This document shows positions 17,533 through 27,588 of a stretch of DNA of 64,000 nt, piece after piece (within the stretch, counting starts at the first letter, position 1; each line of letters starts with the position of its first letter). Under the pieces are notes generated by a model. That model saw only the letters and a program-made list of their open reading frames with translations. It was not told the DNA's origin and made no database searches. This DNA comes from Sphingobacterium sp. UBA5670. Lineage in GTDB: Bacteria; Bacteroidota; Bacteroidia; Sphingobacteriales; Sphingobacteriaceae. Position numbers and translations under genes: made by a program. The stretch lies in NCBI RefSeq assembly GCF_002420705.1, contig NZ_DIIM01000002.1, positions 1 to 64,000 on the forward strand. Direction: 5' to 3'.

Positions 17533-18519
17533 ATGAAGAAAGTGATGATTTTGATGGGTGTTTTATTGATACCCATACTTTTTATTATACTGAATAATAC
17601 CGGGCGGGGAACAATTGCTAAAGATAATTTGGTATTCAGGGATAAATTATCTGATTATAATTTATTCAAAGGCAAAATCGCTGATCTTGTTCCAAATGAC
17701 CAGGGTTTTTCCTACGAATTAGCTTCGGCCTTATTTACAGACTATACCGATAAAAAACGTGTCATCTTTCTTCCACAGGGAAAAAAAATGACAGCTTCAG
17801 ACGATGGTTTACCCAGCTTCCCGGATGGGACCATCATTGCCAAAACTTTTTTTTATCCCCCGGGAGATACAGTAGAAAACTCAAAACTGCAACTGCTTGA
17901 AACGCGGCTTTTGATCCATAAAGACGGACAGTGGAATGCGGCTACCTATCAATGGAATGCGTCCCAAGATGAAGCGTTTCTGTTGATGGAGCGTGCTTCC
18001 GTACCGGTTTCGTTTTTGGACGACAAAGGTGTCGAGCGAAAAACAAATTATATTATTCCTTCACGGAAGGATTGTATGGCATGCCATCGGCAAGGAAACC
18101 ATCTGCTTCCAATAGGGCCGAAGATCAGAAACCTGAACCGGATCATCGTTCACGATCGCGACAGTATTCCACAATTGGTGCTGTTGGCGAAGCAGGAAGC
18201 ACTCGATCTGAAGTCCCTGAATGGCTTCAGTCATTTGCCGGCTTATGATGATACTGATCAATCGACCGTAGAACGCGCACGAGCTTATCTGGAGGTTAAT
18301 TGCGCCCATTGTCATAATCCTAAAGGGACTGCTTATATGACAATGCTGGACCTTCGATATGAAAGCCCCCTGAATGAAACCGGGATTTGGTTGAAACAAG
18401 CCAAGATTATTGGACGGATGTCTACATTGGGAGAGATGCATATGCCTCAAAAGGGAACCACCGTACTGCATGATGAAGGCATTCTGCTGATTAAAACCTA
18501 TTTAAAAACGCTAAAATAA
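17533..18519 (+). CDS. Secreted diheme c-type cytochrome-like protein
   Basis: A 328-residue protein with an N-terminal membrane-anchor or signal segment (MKKVMILMGVLLIPILFIIL). Two heme-attachment motifs are visible: CMACH near residue 179 and CAHCH near residue 259. The region between and around them resembles the SO2930-type diheme cytochrome family. The substrate or electron partner is unknown. It is divergent from cydAB, so a link to respiration is possible but not shown. Confidence 0.75.
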   Translation: MKKVMILMGVLLIPILFIILNNTGRGTIAKDNLVFRDKLSDYNLFKGKIADLVPNDQGFSYELASALFTDYTDKKRVIFLPQGKKMTASDDGLPSFPDGTIIAKTFFYPPGDTVENSKLQLLETRLLIHKDGQWNAATYQWNASQDEAFLLMERASVPVSFLDDKGVERKTNYIIPSRKDCMACHRQGNHLLPIGPKIRNLNRIIVHDRDSIPQLVLLAKQEALDLKSLNGFSHLPAYDDTDQSTVERARAYLEVNCAHCHNPKGTAYMTMLDLRYESPLNETGIWLKQAKIIGRMSTLGEMHMPQKGTTVLHDEGILLIKTYLKTLK

Positions 18520-18648
18520 GAACTCGCCGGTTAACCCCAATCGCCAATTCTGTAAAACTTACTAGCATGCTTTTGTAAAGCTCCGGCATGTCCTATTTAT
18601 TATTTTAATAAAATCTATAGGATTAGTAGATTATATTAAAATTACTTC

Positions 18649-18883
18649 TATATTTGTGAAGAGATAACGGGTAGCTGTTGAAAATAGGTTACTTTTTCAG
18701 CGTACCGTATGAATATATTATTATGGAACATATCAATATTAGTAAAAGCACATTTTTCGTAAGTATTACTGCAAAGTCTTTGAAGGCTAAAACCCCTGAT
18801 GTAAGAAAGATGCGAATGTGTTATATAGGATAATTTCCCTTATCTTTTCTCAAACTGACACTAGGGGAGGCGCTCGCTTCCCC
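18649..18883 (+). promoter_or_regulatory. Putative promoter and long leader of PUL 1
   Basis: TATATTTG (18649-18656) fits the -7 consensus but has no TTG 20 bases upstream. It would give a leader of about 300 nt before the SusC start at 18958. The leader contains a GGGGAG-gcgctcg-CTTCCCC stem-loop (18864-18883). The remainder of 18520-18957 shows nothing else that I can support. Confidence 0.35.
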
Positions 18884-18957
18884 TGATGTCTTCAAAATAA
18901 AAACAAGTTTTCGATTGGCGTTGGCACTTGTTCGTATTCACCATTAACACTTTATCT

Positions 18958-21900
18958 ATGAAAAATCTTAGGGTACTCCGGTATTCTACCTTGTCGCTAT
19001 GTTTACTATTATCTGGCCTTGGGCATCGGGTATATGCGCAAACAGATGTCAGACCGATTATCAATGCATCCTTATCAGGATATGTCTATGACAGCCAGCA
19101 TAAGCAGCCGCTTGAAGGCGTAACTATTCAGCTCGAAGCGGTAACTCATGCGGTTACAACAGATCAAAAAGGATTTTTTCAAATTGTAACCGGACAGAAA
19201 TTACCTTTTTCCATCACGCTCTCGCGCATCGGTTATAAAAAGAAGACCTTGTTAGTTTCCGAGTCTCCTACGAAAATTGAATTGGAGCCCATTACGCAGG
19301 ATCTTGATGAGGTGGTCGTTGTTGGCTATGGAACACAGAAGAAAATTTCGCTGACCAATTCAATTTCTAGTATTGAAGGCGATAAACTGACGAAAAGGCC
19401 GGTTTCTAATACCCAACAGGCTTTACAGGGGCTGCTGCCAGGGATAACTGTTCAAGACCTTGGTGGAAAACCGGGGCAATCAGCTGCCAATATCCGAATC
19501 CGGGGATTAACGACATTTAATACCAATTCGAGCAGCACCAGTGGATATGATCTCAGCAAGAATAATGCTTTGGTTATTGTGGATGGAATCGAACAGCCCT
19601 GGTCCAAACTCAACCCGAATGATATCGCCTCAATTTCAGTCCTAAAGGATGCCGCTTCCACAGCGATATATGGTTCACGCGCGACCAACGGTGTTATCAT
19701 TGTCACCACCAAAAGTGCAAAATCGGGACATGTCGTGATTGACTATAATGGCTATTACGCCCTACAGAAGTCAATTAATAAGCCTAAGCAAATGGATGCC
19801 TTATCTTATCTGCAATTGCAACAGGATGCTTACAGCAATGCAGGACTAGCGGTGCCAGCGCGATTTAGCGATGAATCCATCGCGGCCTATCGCACAGCAA
19901 CAGACCGGGAAAAATACCCTTTACCGAATACCTGGTTTGACACGCTATTGAAAACAGCTCCGCAACAAGACCATTCATTGTCATTTGCTGGCGGGAATGA
20001 GATTCTCCGGTCCAGACTGGCGGTCCGTTATAATAAGCAGGATGGTATTATTGAGCACTATGGATCGGAGTTGGCTGACATACGTCTAAACAACGATTAT
20101 AAAGCAACTTCTTGGCTCAATTTTACAGGGAGCATCAATTACCGGTACAGCAAAGCTTCGGAACCCGGACGTGATCCGATCAATAACTTTTTTCACGGTT
20201 CAATGTGGGTCGTGCCTAAATACGATGATGGTACATATGGATTGAGTACACAGGGCAATAATCCGTTGATGTTGATTGAAAAAAGCGGATTTAAGAATGT
20301 CAATGAAAATTATTTGAGCTCCATTGTGAAAACCGATATTCAGCTCTTGAAAAATTTGCTGTTTACCTCTCAATTTGGGGCAAGGATAAACTTTAATAAT
20401 AGCAAGACATTTTTGAATGCATTTGAAAATAAGGATCGAAGTACGGGGGTGGTTAAGAGTTTTCCCATCAATTCACTGACAGAAATTCGCGATAATAGTA
20501 AGGAATATACTTGGAACAATTTGTTGACTTATCAGCTGGAGCTAGGTGCCCATCATATCAAGGCACTTGCTGGATATTCACAGATCCATAACGATCAAAA
20601 TTACCTGAGTGCCTATCGCGAACGATTTTACAATAATGACATTACGTCTATTGGACAGGGAGCCGATGATGCGACAAAAAGTAATGGCGGGTATGATGTA
20701 CAGTATGGTTTGCGCTCTTTCTTTGGACGGGTAAATTATGATTGGAATGGCCGGTATCTCCTGGAGGTGAATGGCAGATACGATGGTTCTTCCCGTTTTA
20801 CCGGAGACAAGCAATATGGCTTTTTCCCTTCCGCATCCGCTGGCTGGCTCTTATCGAAAGAACAGTTTTGGACCCCGCTAAAAACCTGGTTAAACGAGTT
20901 TAAGCTAAGAGCCTCATGGGGTAAAACCGGAAATCAGTCGGTGGATCTATATAGCTATTATTCGGCCCTGATTGCTGCAGGTTACAATTTCGGCGGTAAA
21001 TCGGTACAAGGCTATCGGCTGGACAGTTATGCCAATCAACAACTGGGCTGGGAATCGACGACGCAGTATGATTTAGGTCTGGACGTTTCTTTTCTGAACA
21101 ATAAATTGACGTTTACGCTGGATTATTATAACAAGGTAACGGATGATATTCTGCTGAATTTGGATATTCCTGCGGTACTGGGATTGAAGCCATCACCCCA
21201 GAATGCAGGAACGGTACTTAACCGGGGCTGGGAATTCAGTGCCAATTATCAGAAAAGACCGAGTGCTCCGGGAGCCTTTGCTTATCAGTTAAACGCAAAT
21301 TTTAGCATCAACCATAATGAGGTAACGGATCTAAAAGGTACTGGCCCATATATCTCGGGGTCGGATATAGATCCACGGTATATTATTGCCAAAGGGCTTC
21401 CGGTCAATACCTTATGGGGGTATAAAACCGATGGTCTTTTTCAATCTGCGGAGGAAATTAAAGCTTATGGAGCCACCTATGCGACAAATACCAAACCGGG
21501 TGATGTTAAATATGTCGATTTAAATGGAGACGGCGTTATTAATGCCGATGATATGACCGCTATTGGGAACTCTTTCCCGAAATATACGTTCGGCCTCAAT
21601 GGTCATTTCACCTTCAGGAATTTTGATCTTGATCTGTTATTTCAGGGCGCCGCCAAAGTTGATACACGATTATCAGGAGCACTGGCAGAGATGGGAAACC
21701 AGGAAGGATTTACGCATGAAATATTTACGGCTGATTACTGGACACCAACACATACAGATGCACGTTTCCCGCGTGTTGTCAAATATGATCTGCGTAATGT
21801 AGCGACCGCTGATCGCCTAGTCGTCAATGGATCTTATCTGCGTCTGAAAAATATTCAATTTGGTTATACCATACCTTTACACGCCATCGGAAAAACAACG

Positions 21901-22053
21901 GTCAATAAACTACGTGTATATCTATCTGCGACAAATTTATGGACAATTTCAAAATTGAACGAATGGAATCTGGATCCGGAAGCAGAGTCCGGAAGAGCTG
22001 TTTACTACCCACAAACTGGACTCTATACACTGGGGGTGAATTTGACCCTATAA
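18958..22053 (+). CDS. SusC/RagA family TonB-linked outer-membrane protein (PUL 1)
   Basis: About 1,031 residues from the ATG at 18958; a TTG 30 bp earlier is less likely. After a signal peptide (ends VYAQ) comes a carboxypeptidase-regulatory-like domain (about 40-110), then the DEVVVVGYGTQKK box, a plug domain and a large beta-barrel. SusC proteins import oligosaccharides together with a SusD lipoprotein, using TonB energy. The C-terminus is VNLTL rather than the common terminal Phe. It is 34 bp upstream of its SusD partner. Substrate unknown; the downstream sulfatase hints at a sulfated glycan. Confidence 0.95.
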   Translation: MKNLRVLRYSTLSLCLLLSGLGHRVYAQTDVRPIINASLSGYVYDSQHKQPLEGVTIQLEAVTHAVTTDQKGFFQIVTGQKLPFSITLSRIGYKKKTLLVSESPTKIELEPITQDLDEVVVVGYGTQKKISLTNSISSIEGDKLTKRPVSNTQQALQGLLPGITVQDLGGKPGQSAANIRIRGLTTFNTNSSSTSGYDLSKNNALVIVDGIEQPWSKLNPNDIASISVLKDAASTAIYGSRATNGVIIVTTKSAKSGHVVIDYNGYYALQKSINKPKQMDALSYLQLQQDAYSNAGLAVPARFSDESIAAYRTATDREKYPLPNTWFDTLLKTAPQQDHSLSFAGGNEILRSRLAVRYNKQDGIIEHYGSELADIRLNNDYKATSWLNFTGSINYRYSKASEPGRDPINNFFHGSMWVVPKYDDGTYGLSTQGNNPLMLIEKSGFKNVNENYLSSIVKTDIQLLKNLLFTSQFGARINFNNSKTFLNAFENKDRSTGVVKSFPINSLTEIRDNSKEYTWNNLLTYQLELGAHHIKALAGYSQIHNDQNYLSAYRERFYNNDITSIGQGADDATKSNGGYDVQYGLRSFFGRVNYDWNGRYLLEVNGRYDGSSRFTGDKQYGFFPSASAGWLLSKEQFWTPLKTWLNEFKLRASWGKTGNQSVDLYSYYSALIAAGYNFGGKSVQGYRLDSYANQQLGWESTTQYDLGLDVSFLNNKLTFTLDYYNKVTDDILLNLDIPAVLGLKPSPQNAGTVLNRGWEFSANYQKRPSAPGAFAYQLNANFSINHNEVTDLKGTGPYISGSDIDPRYIIAKGLPVNTLWGYKTDGLFQSAEEIKAYGATYATNTKPGDVKYVDLNGDGVINADDMTAIGNSFPKYTFGLNGHFTFRNFDLDLLFQGAAKVDTRLSGALAEMGNQEGFTHEIFTADYWTPTHTDARFPRVVKYDLRNVATADRLVVNGSYLRLKNIQFGYTIPLHAIGKTTVNKLRVYLSATNLWTISKLNEWNLDPEAESGRAVYYPQTGLYTLGVNLTL

Positions 22054-22087
22054 TGTGATTGTTTATATCATTTATAATTGAAGAATA

Positions 22088-23698
22088 ATGAATTTTTACA
22101 AATATCTATCTCCTAAAAGAAACTTGTTTTTTTACCTTGGACTTCTGTCATGCACGCTATTTGGCTGCGATAAGAATCTGTTGGATTCAGTACCCACTGA
22201 CCGACTGTCTGAAAATATATTCTGGAAGAGTCAAGCTGATGCGGAACTGGCTGTCAATGCCCTTTACAATGATCTTGATGGCGCGGAAATATTCTATTTG
22301 GATGGCTTGACAGATATCGCCCATGTCAATCAGCCATTCGCTGTTGACGCCTATATCGAGCTCGGTACCTATGACGCTTCAAGTTCCCGCTTGTACAATA
22401 CATGGAGCAATGCATACAAGGGAATTGGCGCGGCCAATTATTTTTTAGCCAATGTCGGCAAGATCGAGGGCAGCAAAGATGAAACACTGATTGCTCGATA
22501 TATCGGCGAAGCACGCGTATTGCGTGCATACCAATACATCAAATTGGCCTATTTGTTTGGCGAGATACCTTTGGTAGAAGCACCGCTGACTTTGGAAGAA
22601 GGAAGGGCGGTAAAACGTGCGGACCTTAAAGAAATTTACGATTTTATTGACACCGAATTGGAACTAGCTGCGGCAAGTTTGCCTGAAAGTTACTCCAGTA
22701 ACGATATCGGGCGCATAACCCGTTGGGCCGCATTGGGCCTGAAAGCAAGGGCAGATTTATACGCAGGACGTTTTGAAGCAGCAGCAAAAGCCGCAAAAGC
22801 TATTATCGATAGCAGACGATTTGAGCTATACCCTTTGTATGCAAATCTTTTTACGTATGCGGCCGAAAATAATAAAGAGGTGTTGTTAGACAAGCAATTT
22901 CTGGAGAATATATACACACAAAGTGTTTTTAACCTATTAGCACCTTATAGCCAGCAGAACGGACAGAGTACCTATGTGCCTACTAAAGCCCTGACAGATA
23001 GTTACGAAACTTCCGGTGGGCTTGTAATTACCGATGCGAATAGCGGATATGACCCCAAAAAACCCTATAAAAATCGAGATTCCAGGCTTGCTCTTTCAAT
23101 TTTTTTGGATGGCGATCCGCTTCCAAATGGAGCTGTTTTCCATCCTGCACCCAACAGTGGTACTGCGGATGCGGTAGGGAGTACCTATATCGCTTCTACA
23201 ACAGGCTTCAATATCAAAAAATATATCGATAAAAAAGATCTGGCCAATCCTTCCAAGAGTGGTTTGAATATTATACTATTACGTTATGCGGAAGTATTAT
23301 TGACCTATGCGGAGGCAAAGATTGAGCTTGGCGAAGTTGATGCAAGTGTTTATGATGCCATCAATCAGGTTAGAAGCGGGCGTACTGATGTCAAACTTCC
23401 GCTAGTCAGTAATCAGCTCAATCAGTCTCAGCTTCGTCAGCTGGTTCGTCGTGAGCGTACGGTTGAACTAGCATTTGAGGGGCTGCATCTCGCGGATATA
23501 AGACGATGGAAAACTGCTGAAAAGGTTGTTCCCGGTAAAGTATATGGCATCACATATCAAAATAATAACGGCGAGGCAGTTGTTGTTGAAGCCGCTTCGG
23601 AAAGCCGTGTATTTGATGCGAAAAAGCATTATCTCTGGCCTATTCCACAACGGGAAATTAATCTCAATCCGAATTTAAAACAGAATCCAAATTGGTAA
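22088..23698 (+). CDS. SusD/RagB family nutrient-binding lipoprotein (PUL 1)
   Basis: A 536-residue SusD protein. The signal peptide ends in a lipobox, LLSCTLFGC, with the lipidated Cys followed by DKNLLDSVPTD, the usual SusD start. The helical TPR-like scaffold and C-terminal RagB region (RRERTVELAFEGLHLADIRRW) are clear. It caps the SusC barrel at the cell surface and binds glycan. It is part of a three-gene set with SusC and a sulfatase. Confidence 0.95.
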   Translation: MNFYKYLSPKRNLFFYLGLLSCTLFGCDKNLLDSVPTDRLSENIFWKSQADAELAVNALYNDLDGAEIFYLDGLTDIAHVNQPFAVDAYIELGTYDASSSRLYNTWSNAYKGIGAANYFLANVGKIEGSKDETLIARYIGEARVLRAYQYIKLAYLFGEIPLVEAPLTLEEGRAVKRADLKEIYDFIDTELELAAASLPESYSSNDIGRITRWAALGLKARADLYAGRFEAAAKAAKAIIDSRRFELYPLYANLFTYAAENNKEVLLDKQFLENIYTQSVFNLLAPYSQQNGQSTYVPTKALTDSYETSGGLVITDANSGYDPKKPYKNRDSRLALSIFLDGDPLPNGAVFHPAPNSGTADAVGSTYIASTTGFNIKKYIDKKDLANPSKSGLNIILLRYAEVLLTYAEAKIELGEVDASVYDAINQVRSGRTDVKLPLVSNQLNQSQLRQLVRRERTVELAFEGLHLADIRRWKTAEKVVPGKVYGITYQNNNGEAVVVEAASESRVFDAKKHYLWPIPQREINLNPNLKQNPNW

Positions 23699-23741
23699 AA
23701 ATTGTTATCTTGTGACACGATTCCAATTAACTCATATACAT

Positions 23742-25106
23742 ATGATGCGATACACTAAACTTATGACCTCTATGGCTCTATTTTTACTGGTGGCTTTGGC
23801 CAATGCCCAGCAAAAAAAGCCTAACATTATCTTGATTCTGACCGATGATCTCGGTTATAGCGACATTGGTTGTTATGGAAGTCCGAATATTTCCACCCCT
23901 TTTTTGGATTCGATCGCCAGTAAGGGTGTGAGAGCAACAAACTTTATGGTTTCTACGCCCTCCTGTACGCCTTCAAGAGCTTCATTACTAACCGGAAGAT
24001 ATGCTTCACGTTATAATCTTCCGGCACCCATTGGTCCAGGCTCCAATTTAGGCTTACCTGATGATGAGGAAACAATTGCCGAATTATTAAAAAAGGTAGG
24101 CTATAGAACCGCATTGATCGGAAAATGGCATCTCGGAGACAAACAGTCTTACCATCATCCCAATCAGCAGGGCTTCGATTCTTTTTATGGGATGCTGTAT
24201 AGCCATGACTACCGCGATCCCTATGTAAAGACCGATTCTGTCATTAAGATCTTCCGGAATCGGAAACCTGAAGTCGTCGCTCCCGATGACTCGGACTTAA
24301 GCTCACTTTATCACAAAGAAACAGTGAAGTTTATAGAAGATCAAGATAAAGATCATCCATTCTTTTTATACTATGCGCATAATTTCCCGCATCTCCCTTT
24401 GGCATTTGCCAATAAGAAGAACAGATTTGCCGATCAGCAAAATGCAGGTCCGCTTGGTGCGGTGATGCAGGAACTGGATCATAATTTTTCGGAGCTCTGG
24501 AAAACCGTTGAGCGAAAAGGCCTTGCCGATAACACCATCTTAATTTTTTCAAGTGATAATGGCCCCTGGATAGCCTATCCATCGCGGATGTCTGACGATC
24601 ATGCCACCAAAAATTGGCATGTGGGTACTGCTGGTGTCTTCAAAGGTTCAAAAGCCGAAACGACAGAAGGTGGTGTCCGGGTACCTTTCATTGTCTATGG
24701 AAAGGGCTATGCCCAAGAAGGGAAAGTTATTCGGCAAGCAATCAGCAACCTGGATGTGTTGCCCACAATAGCCAAATGGACTGGCGCATCATTACCCAAA
24801 AAATCCATTGATGGTCAGGCTATAGATTCTTTGCTGAATGGTAAATCGGAAGATTTAAAGACGCCACATAGACCTATATTTTTGGTAAATTATGGTCATG
24901 TTGAAGCGGTTAGATCGGGCGACTGGAAATATCGCCGGATAGCCGCGGGAGTTAATCAAATTTCGGGTAAGCCGTACGATGCAATTGAAGAGTTACATAA
25001 TATTGCCTGGGACCCAAGTGAACGGACCAATATTTTAAAGGATTATCCGGAGAAAGCGGCCGAACTACGTTTACTGTTTGAAAGCTTTGATGGGAATATG
25101 AAATAG
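23742..25106 (+). CDS. Type I sulfatase (S1 family, Cys-type)
   Basis: About 454 residues with a signal peptide ending NAQ. The formylglycine motif CTPSR is at about residues 75-79, followed by TGRY. The N-terminal TDDLGYSD holds metal-binding Asp residues; GKWHLGD and SSDNGPW complete the family signature. It should remove sulfate esters from a glycan in the periplasm after activation by an anaerobic maturase, which is not in the window. An in-frame GTG at 23712 is less likely than this ATG. As the only enzyme in PUL 1, it suggests that glycan cleavage is done elsewhere. Confidence 0.92.
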   Translation: MMRYTKLMTSMALFLLVALANAQQKKPNIILILTDDLGYSDIGCYGSPNISTPFLDSIASKGVRATNFMVSTPSCTPSRASLLTGRYASRYNLPAPIGPGSNLGLPDDEETIAELLKKVGYRTALIGKWHLGDKQSYHHPNQQGFDSFYGMLYSHDYRDPYVKTDSVIKIFRNRKPEVVAPDDSDLSSLYHKETVKFIEDQDKDHPFFLYYAHNFPHLPLAFANKKNRFADQQNAGPLGAVMQELDHNFSELWKTVERKGLADNTILIFSSDNGPWIAYPSRMSDDHATKNWHVGTAGVFKGSKAETTEGGVRVPFIVYGKGYAQEGKVIRQAISNLDVLPTIAKWTGASLPKKSIDGQAIDSLLNGKSEDLKTPHRPIFLVNYGHVEAVRSGDWKYRRIAAGVNQISGKPYDAIEELHNIAWDPSERTNILKDYPEKAAELRLLFESFDGNMK

Positions 25107-25129
25107 GTGAACTAACAATCATTCATCAT

Positions 25130-25167
25130 AAACAAGGCGGCACTTATTCCTAAGTGTCGCCTTGTTT
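25130..25167. terminator. Bidirectional terminator between PUL 1 and PUL 2
   Basis: A 17-bp stem (25130-25146 with 25151-25167, one G-U pair) and a TTCC loop lie between the ends of the plus-strand sulfatase and the minus-strand GH3 gene. It starts with AAAC and ends in GTTT, so it could stop both. Confidence 0.85.
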
Positions 25168-25187
25168 CTTATACAGATGCAAAAGAT

Positions 25188-27464
25188 TTAAAGCAATTCA
25201 AACGCTTTTTCTTTGACATCGCGACTGTTGGAACCGATGTAGATTTTGAAATTTCCGGGTTCGGCCACATAATTCAGGTTGTTGTCAAAGAATTTGAGAT
25301 TATCCACCTTGATTTTAAAGGTCACGGTTTTTTGCTCTCCTTTTTTGAGAAATATTTTTTGAAATCCTTTTAATTCTTTTACGGGACGGGTGACAGAGCC
25401 AACCAAGTCCTGGATATACAGCTGCACTGTTTCTTCAGCATCATAATTTCCGGTATTACTGATGTCGATACTTGCTTGCAGCGTACCTTTTTCATCGATT
25501 GTATTTCGGTCAAGGCGAATGTCGCTATAGGCAAAAGTTGTATAGCTCAGTCCATAACCAAAAGGGTAGAGCGGTGAATTGCTTACATCCAGGTAATTCG
25601 ATTTGAATTTTTCAAAATCACCCGAGTTTCCATAAGGTCTGCCGGTGTTTTTATGCGCATAATAGATCGGAATCTGACCAACATTGCGTGGGAAAGTTGC
25701 TGTAATCTTTCCCGAAGGAACGACATCCCCGAATAACACATCGGCAACTGCTTTTCCGGTTTCTGTTCCCCCAAACCAAACATTTAATATCGCCGGTACG
25801 TGGGCATCTTCCCAGGTGAGCGTCAGCGGTCTACCCGTAAATAATACAAGTACAACTGGTTTTCCTGTGGCCAGCAATGCTTTTAACAGATTTTGTTGAT
25901 TTTTTGGAATGTCCAGTTCTGAGCGACTGGAGCTTTCACCTGACATTTCAGACGATTCACCAAGTGCAGCAATGATCACATCGGACTGTTGCGCGACTTT
26001 CACGGCGTCTGCAATGATCTCTTCTTCTTTCCGGGAATCACGTGGGATCGTACGGCCAAACATCGTTGCGTGGTTTTGGTAAATAGGATCTTCCATCAGA
26101 TTGCTTCCTAGGTGGCTGAGTATATTTACCTTATTGCCTAATACGGCCTTCATTCCCTCCACTAAAGAGGCTGTTTTGTCCAGCTCAGCACTGACGCTCC
26201 ATGTTCCCGGCATATTCGGTCCCGAGTTGGCTAATGGTCCAATAACGGCCACTGTTCCTGATTTTTTTAATGGAAGTGCCTGATTTTCATTTTTCAGTAA
26301 GACAAATGATTTTGCTGCAATTTCTCTGGCCTTGGCATGATTGGCAGCCGATCCGATCACAGTTTTTGCACGTTTTTCGTCACAATAGCGATAAGGATCG
26401 TCAAATAAGCCTAATTTATACTTGGCTTCCAAAACAAAACGGCAAGCCCGGTCAATATCCGCAATTTTGACTTTTCCTGCATCTAAAGATTTTTTTAACG
26501 TTGTCAGAAATCCTTCTCCGACCATGTCCATATCAACGCCAGCATTCAGGCTTAAGGCAGAGACCTGTTGAAGGTCGCCGAGGCCATGTGCCGTTAATTC
26601 GTTTACGGCTGTGTAATCGGTTACGACCAATCCTTTAAAGCCCCACTGCTTGCGTAAGACATCCGTCATCAACCATTTATTTGCCGAGGCAGGAACACCA
26701 TTGATATCGTTAAAAGAAGTCATGATACTTCCCGCTCCAGCATCTAACGCCGCTTTGTAAGGCGGTAAATACTCATTGTACATCCGGTGAAGGCTCATGT
26801 CCGTGCTATTGTAATCACGGCCACCTTCGGCAGCGCCGTATAAGGCAAAATGTTTGACACAGGCCATCATGGTGTTGTGTGCGGCGAGATTATCACCCTG
26901 AAAACCATGAACGATGGCTTCTGCAACCCGCGAGCTCAGGTAAGTATCTTCACCTGCCCCCTCGGAAATACGTCCCCAGCGTGGATCGCGTGAGATATCT
27001 ACCATGGGCGAAAATGCCCAATTAATTCCATCGGCTGTAGCTTCTTCGGCTGCGATACGTGCAGATTGCTGAATCAAGTTCATATCCCAGGTCGCGGCAA
27101 GTCCTAAAGGAATTGGGAACACCGTGCGATAACCGTGAATGACATCCATCCCAAAGATGATGGGTATTTTTAATCGGGATTGTTTGATCGCTATTTCTTG
27201 TGTTTTGCGGATTTTCGCTGGTGTACTCATGCTGAAAATACCACCGATTTGACCATTTCTAATTTTTGCGTCGACATCGGTGGATACAGTCGTACCGGTT
27301 GTCGCTTCACCACCGGTGACCAGATTAAGTTGTCCAATTTTTTCTTCGACAGTCATCTTAGCCATAAGCTGATCAATGAATCGGTCCATTTTCTGATTGG
27401 ACTGGGCCGGACTTGTATGCCAAGCTAGAAATGCAAGAAGGAAAGTACCTACTACTTTTTTCAT
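25188..27464 (-). CDS. GH3 family beta-glucosidase (PUL 2)
   Basis: A 758-residue secreted or periplasmic enzyme (signal peptide ends SPAQ) with GH3 N-terminal barrel, GH3 C-terminal domain and a C-terminal fibronectin III-like domain. The nucleophile Asp lies in GLVVTDYTAVNEL, and the barrel shows GMDVIHGYRTVFP and KHFALYGAAEGGRDY. It resembles BglX. Next to a GH144-like enzyme in a SusCD locus, it most resembles the GH3 enzymes that hydrolyse beta-1,2-gluco-oligosaccharides (sophorooligosaccharides), known from a Bacteroides locus of the same composition. That specificity is inferred from context. Confidence 0.93.
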   Translation of the reverse strand: MKKVVGTFLLAFLAWHTSPAQSNQKMDRFIDQLMAKMTVEEKIGQLNLVTGGEATTGTTVSTDVDAKIRNGQIGGIFSMSTPAKIRKTQEIAIKQSRLKIPIIFGMDVIHGYRTVFPIPLGLAATWDMNLIQQSARIAAEEATADGINWAFSPMVDISRDPRWGRISEGAGEDTYLSSRVAEAIVHGFQGDNLAAHNTMMACVKHFALYGAAEGGRDYNSTDMSLHRMYNEYLPPYKAALDAGAGSIMTSFNDINGVPASANKWLMTDVLRKQWGFKGLVVTDYTAVNELTAHGLGDLQQVSALSLNAGVDMDMVGEGFLTTLKKSLDAGKVKIADIDRACRFVLEAKYKLGLFDDPYRYCDEKRAKTVIGSAANHAKAREIAAKSFVLLKNENQALPLKKSGTVAVIGPLANSGPNMPGTWSVSAELDKTASLVEGMKAVLGNKVNILSHLGSNLMEDPIYQNHATMFGRTIPRDSRKEEEIIADAVKVAQQSDVIIAALGESSEMSGESSSRSELDIPKNQQNLLKALLATGKPVVLVLFTGRPLTLTWEDAHVPAILNVWFGGTETGKAVADVLFGDVVPSGKITATFPRNVGQIPIYYAHKNTGRPYGNSGDFEKFKSNYLDVSNSPLYPFGYGLSYTTFAYSDIRLDRNTIDEKGTLQASIDISNTGNYDAEETVQLYIQDLVGSVTRPVKELKGFQKIFLKKGEQKTVTFKIKVDNLKFFDNNLNYVAEPGNFKIYIGSNSRDVKEKAFELL

Positions 27465-27588
27465 TGTATTATTTTTTTTGTGCGCATGGATTTTGCTTTC
27501 CGCGCTACAGGGTAAGTGTATGCAATGCTATTTTCGTGGAAGGAACCATTCTCAACGTGTGACGGATTGAAAATGATTCCATAGACCA

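Noticed and set aside
18723..18833. 36-codon ORF in the PUL 1 leader
   Set aside because: No ribosome-binding site or family pattern seen; it could be a leader peptide but the sequence alone does not support it.
18864..18869. GGGGAG as a target of the small RNA loop in the PUL 1 leader
   Set aside because: A six-base complement is expected by chance many times in this window.
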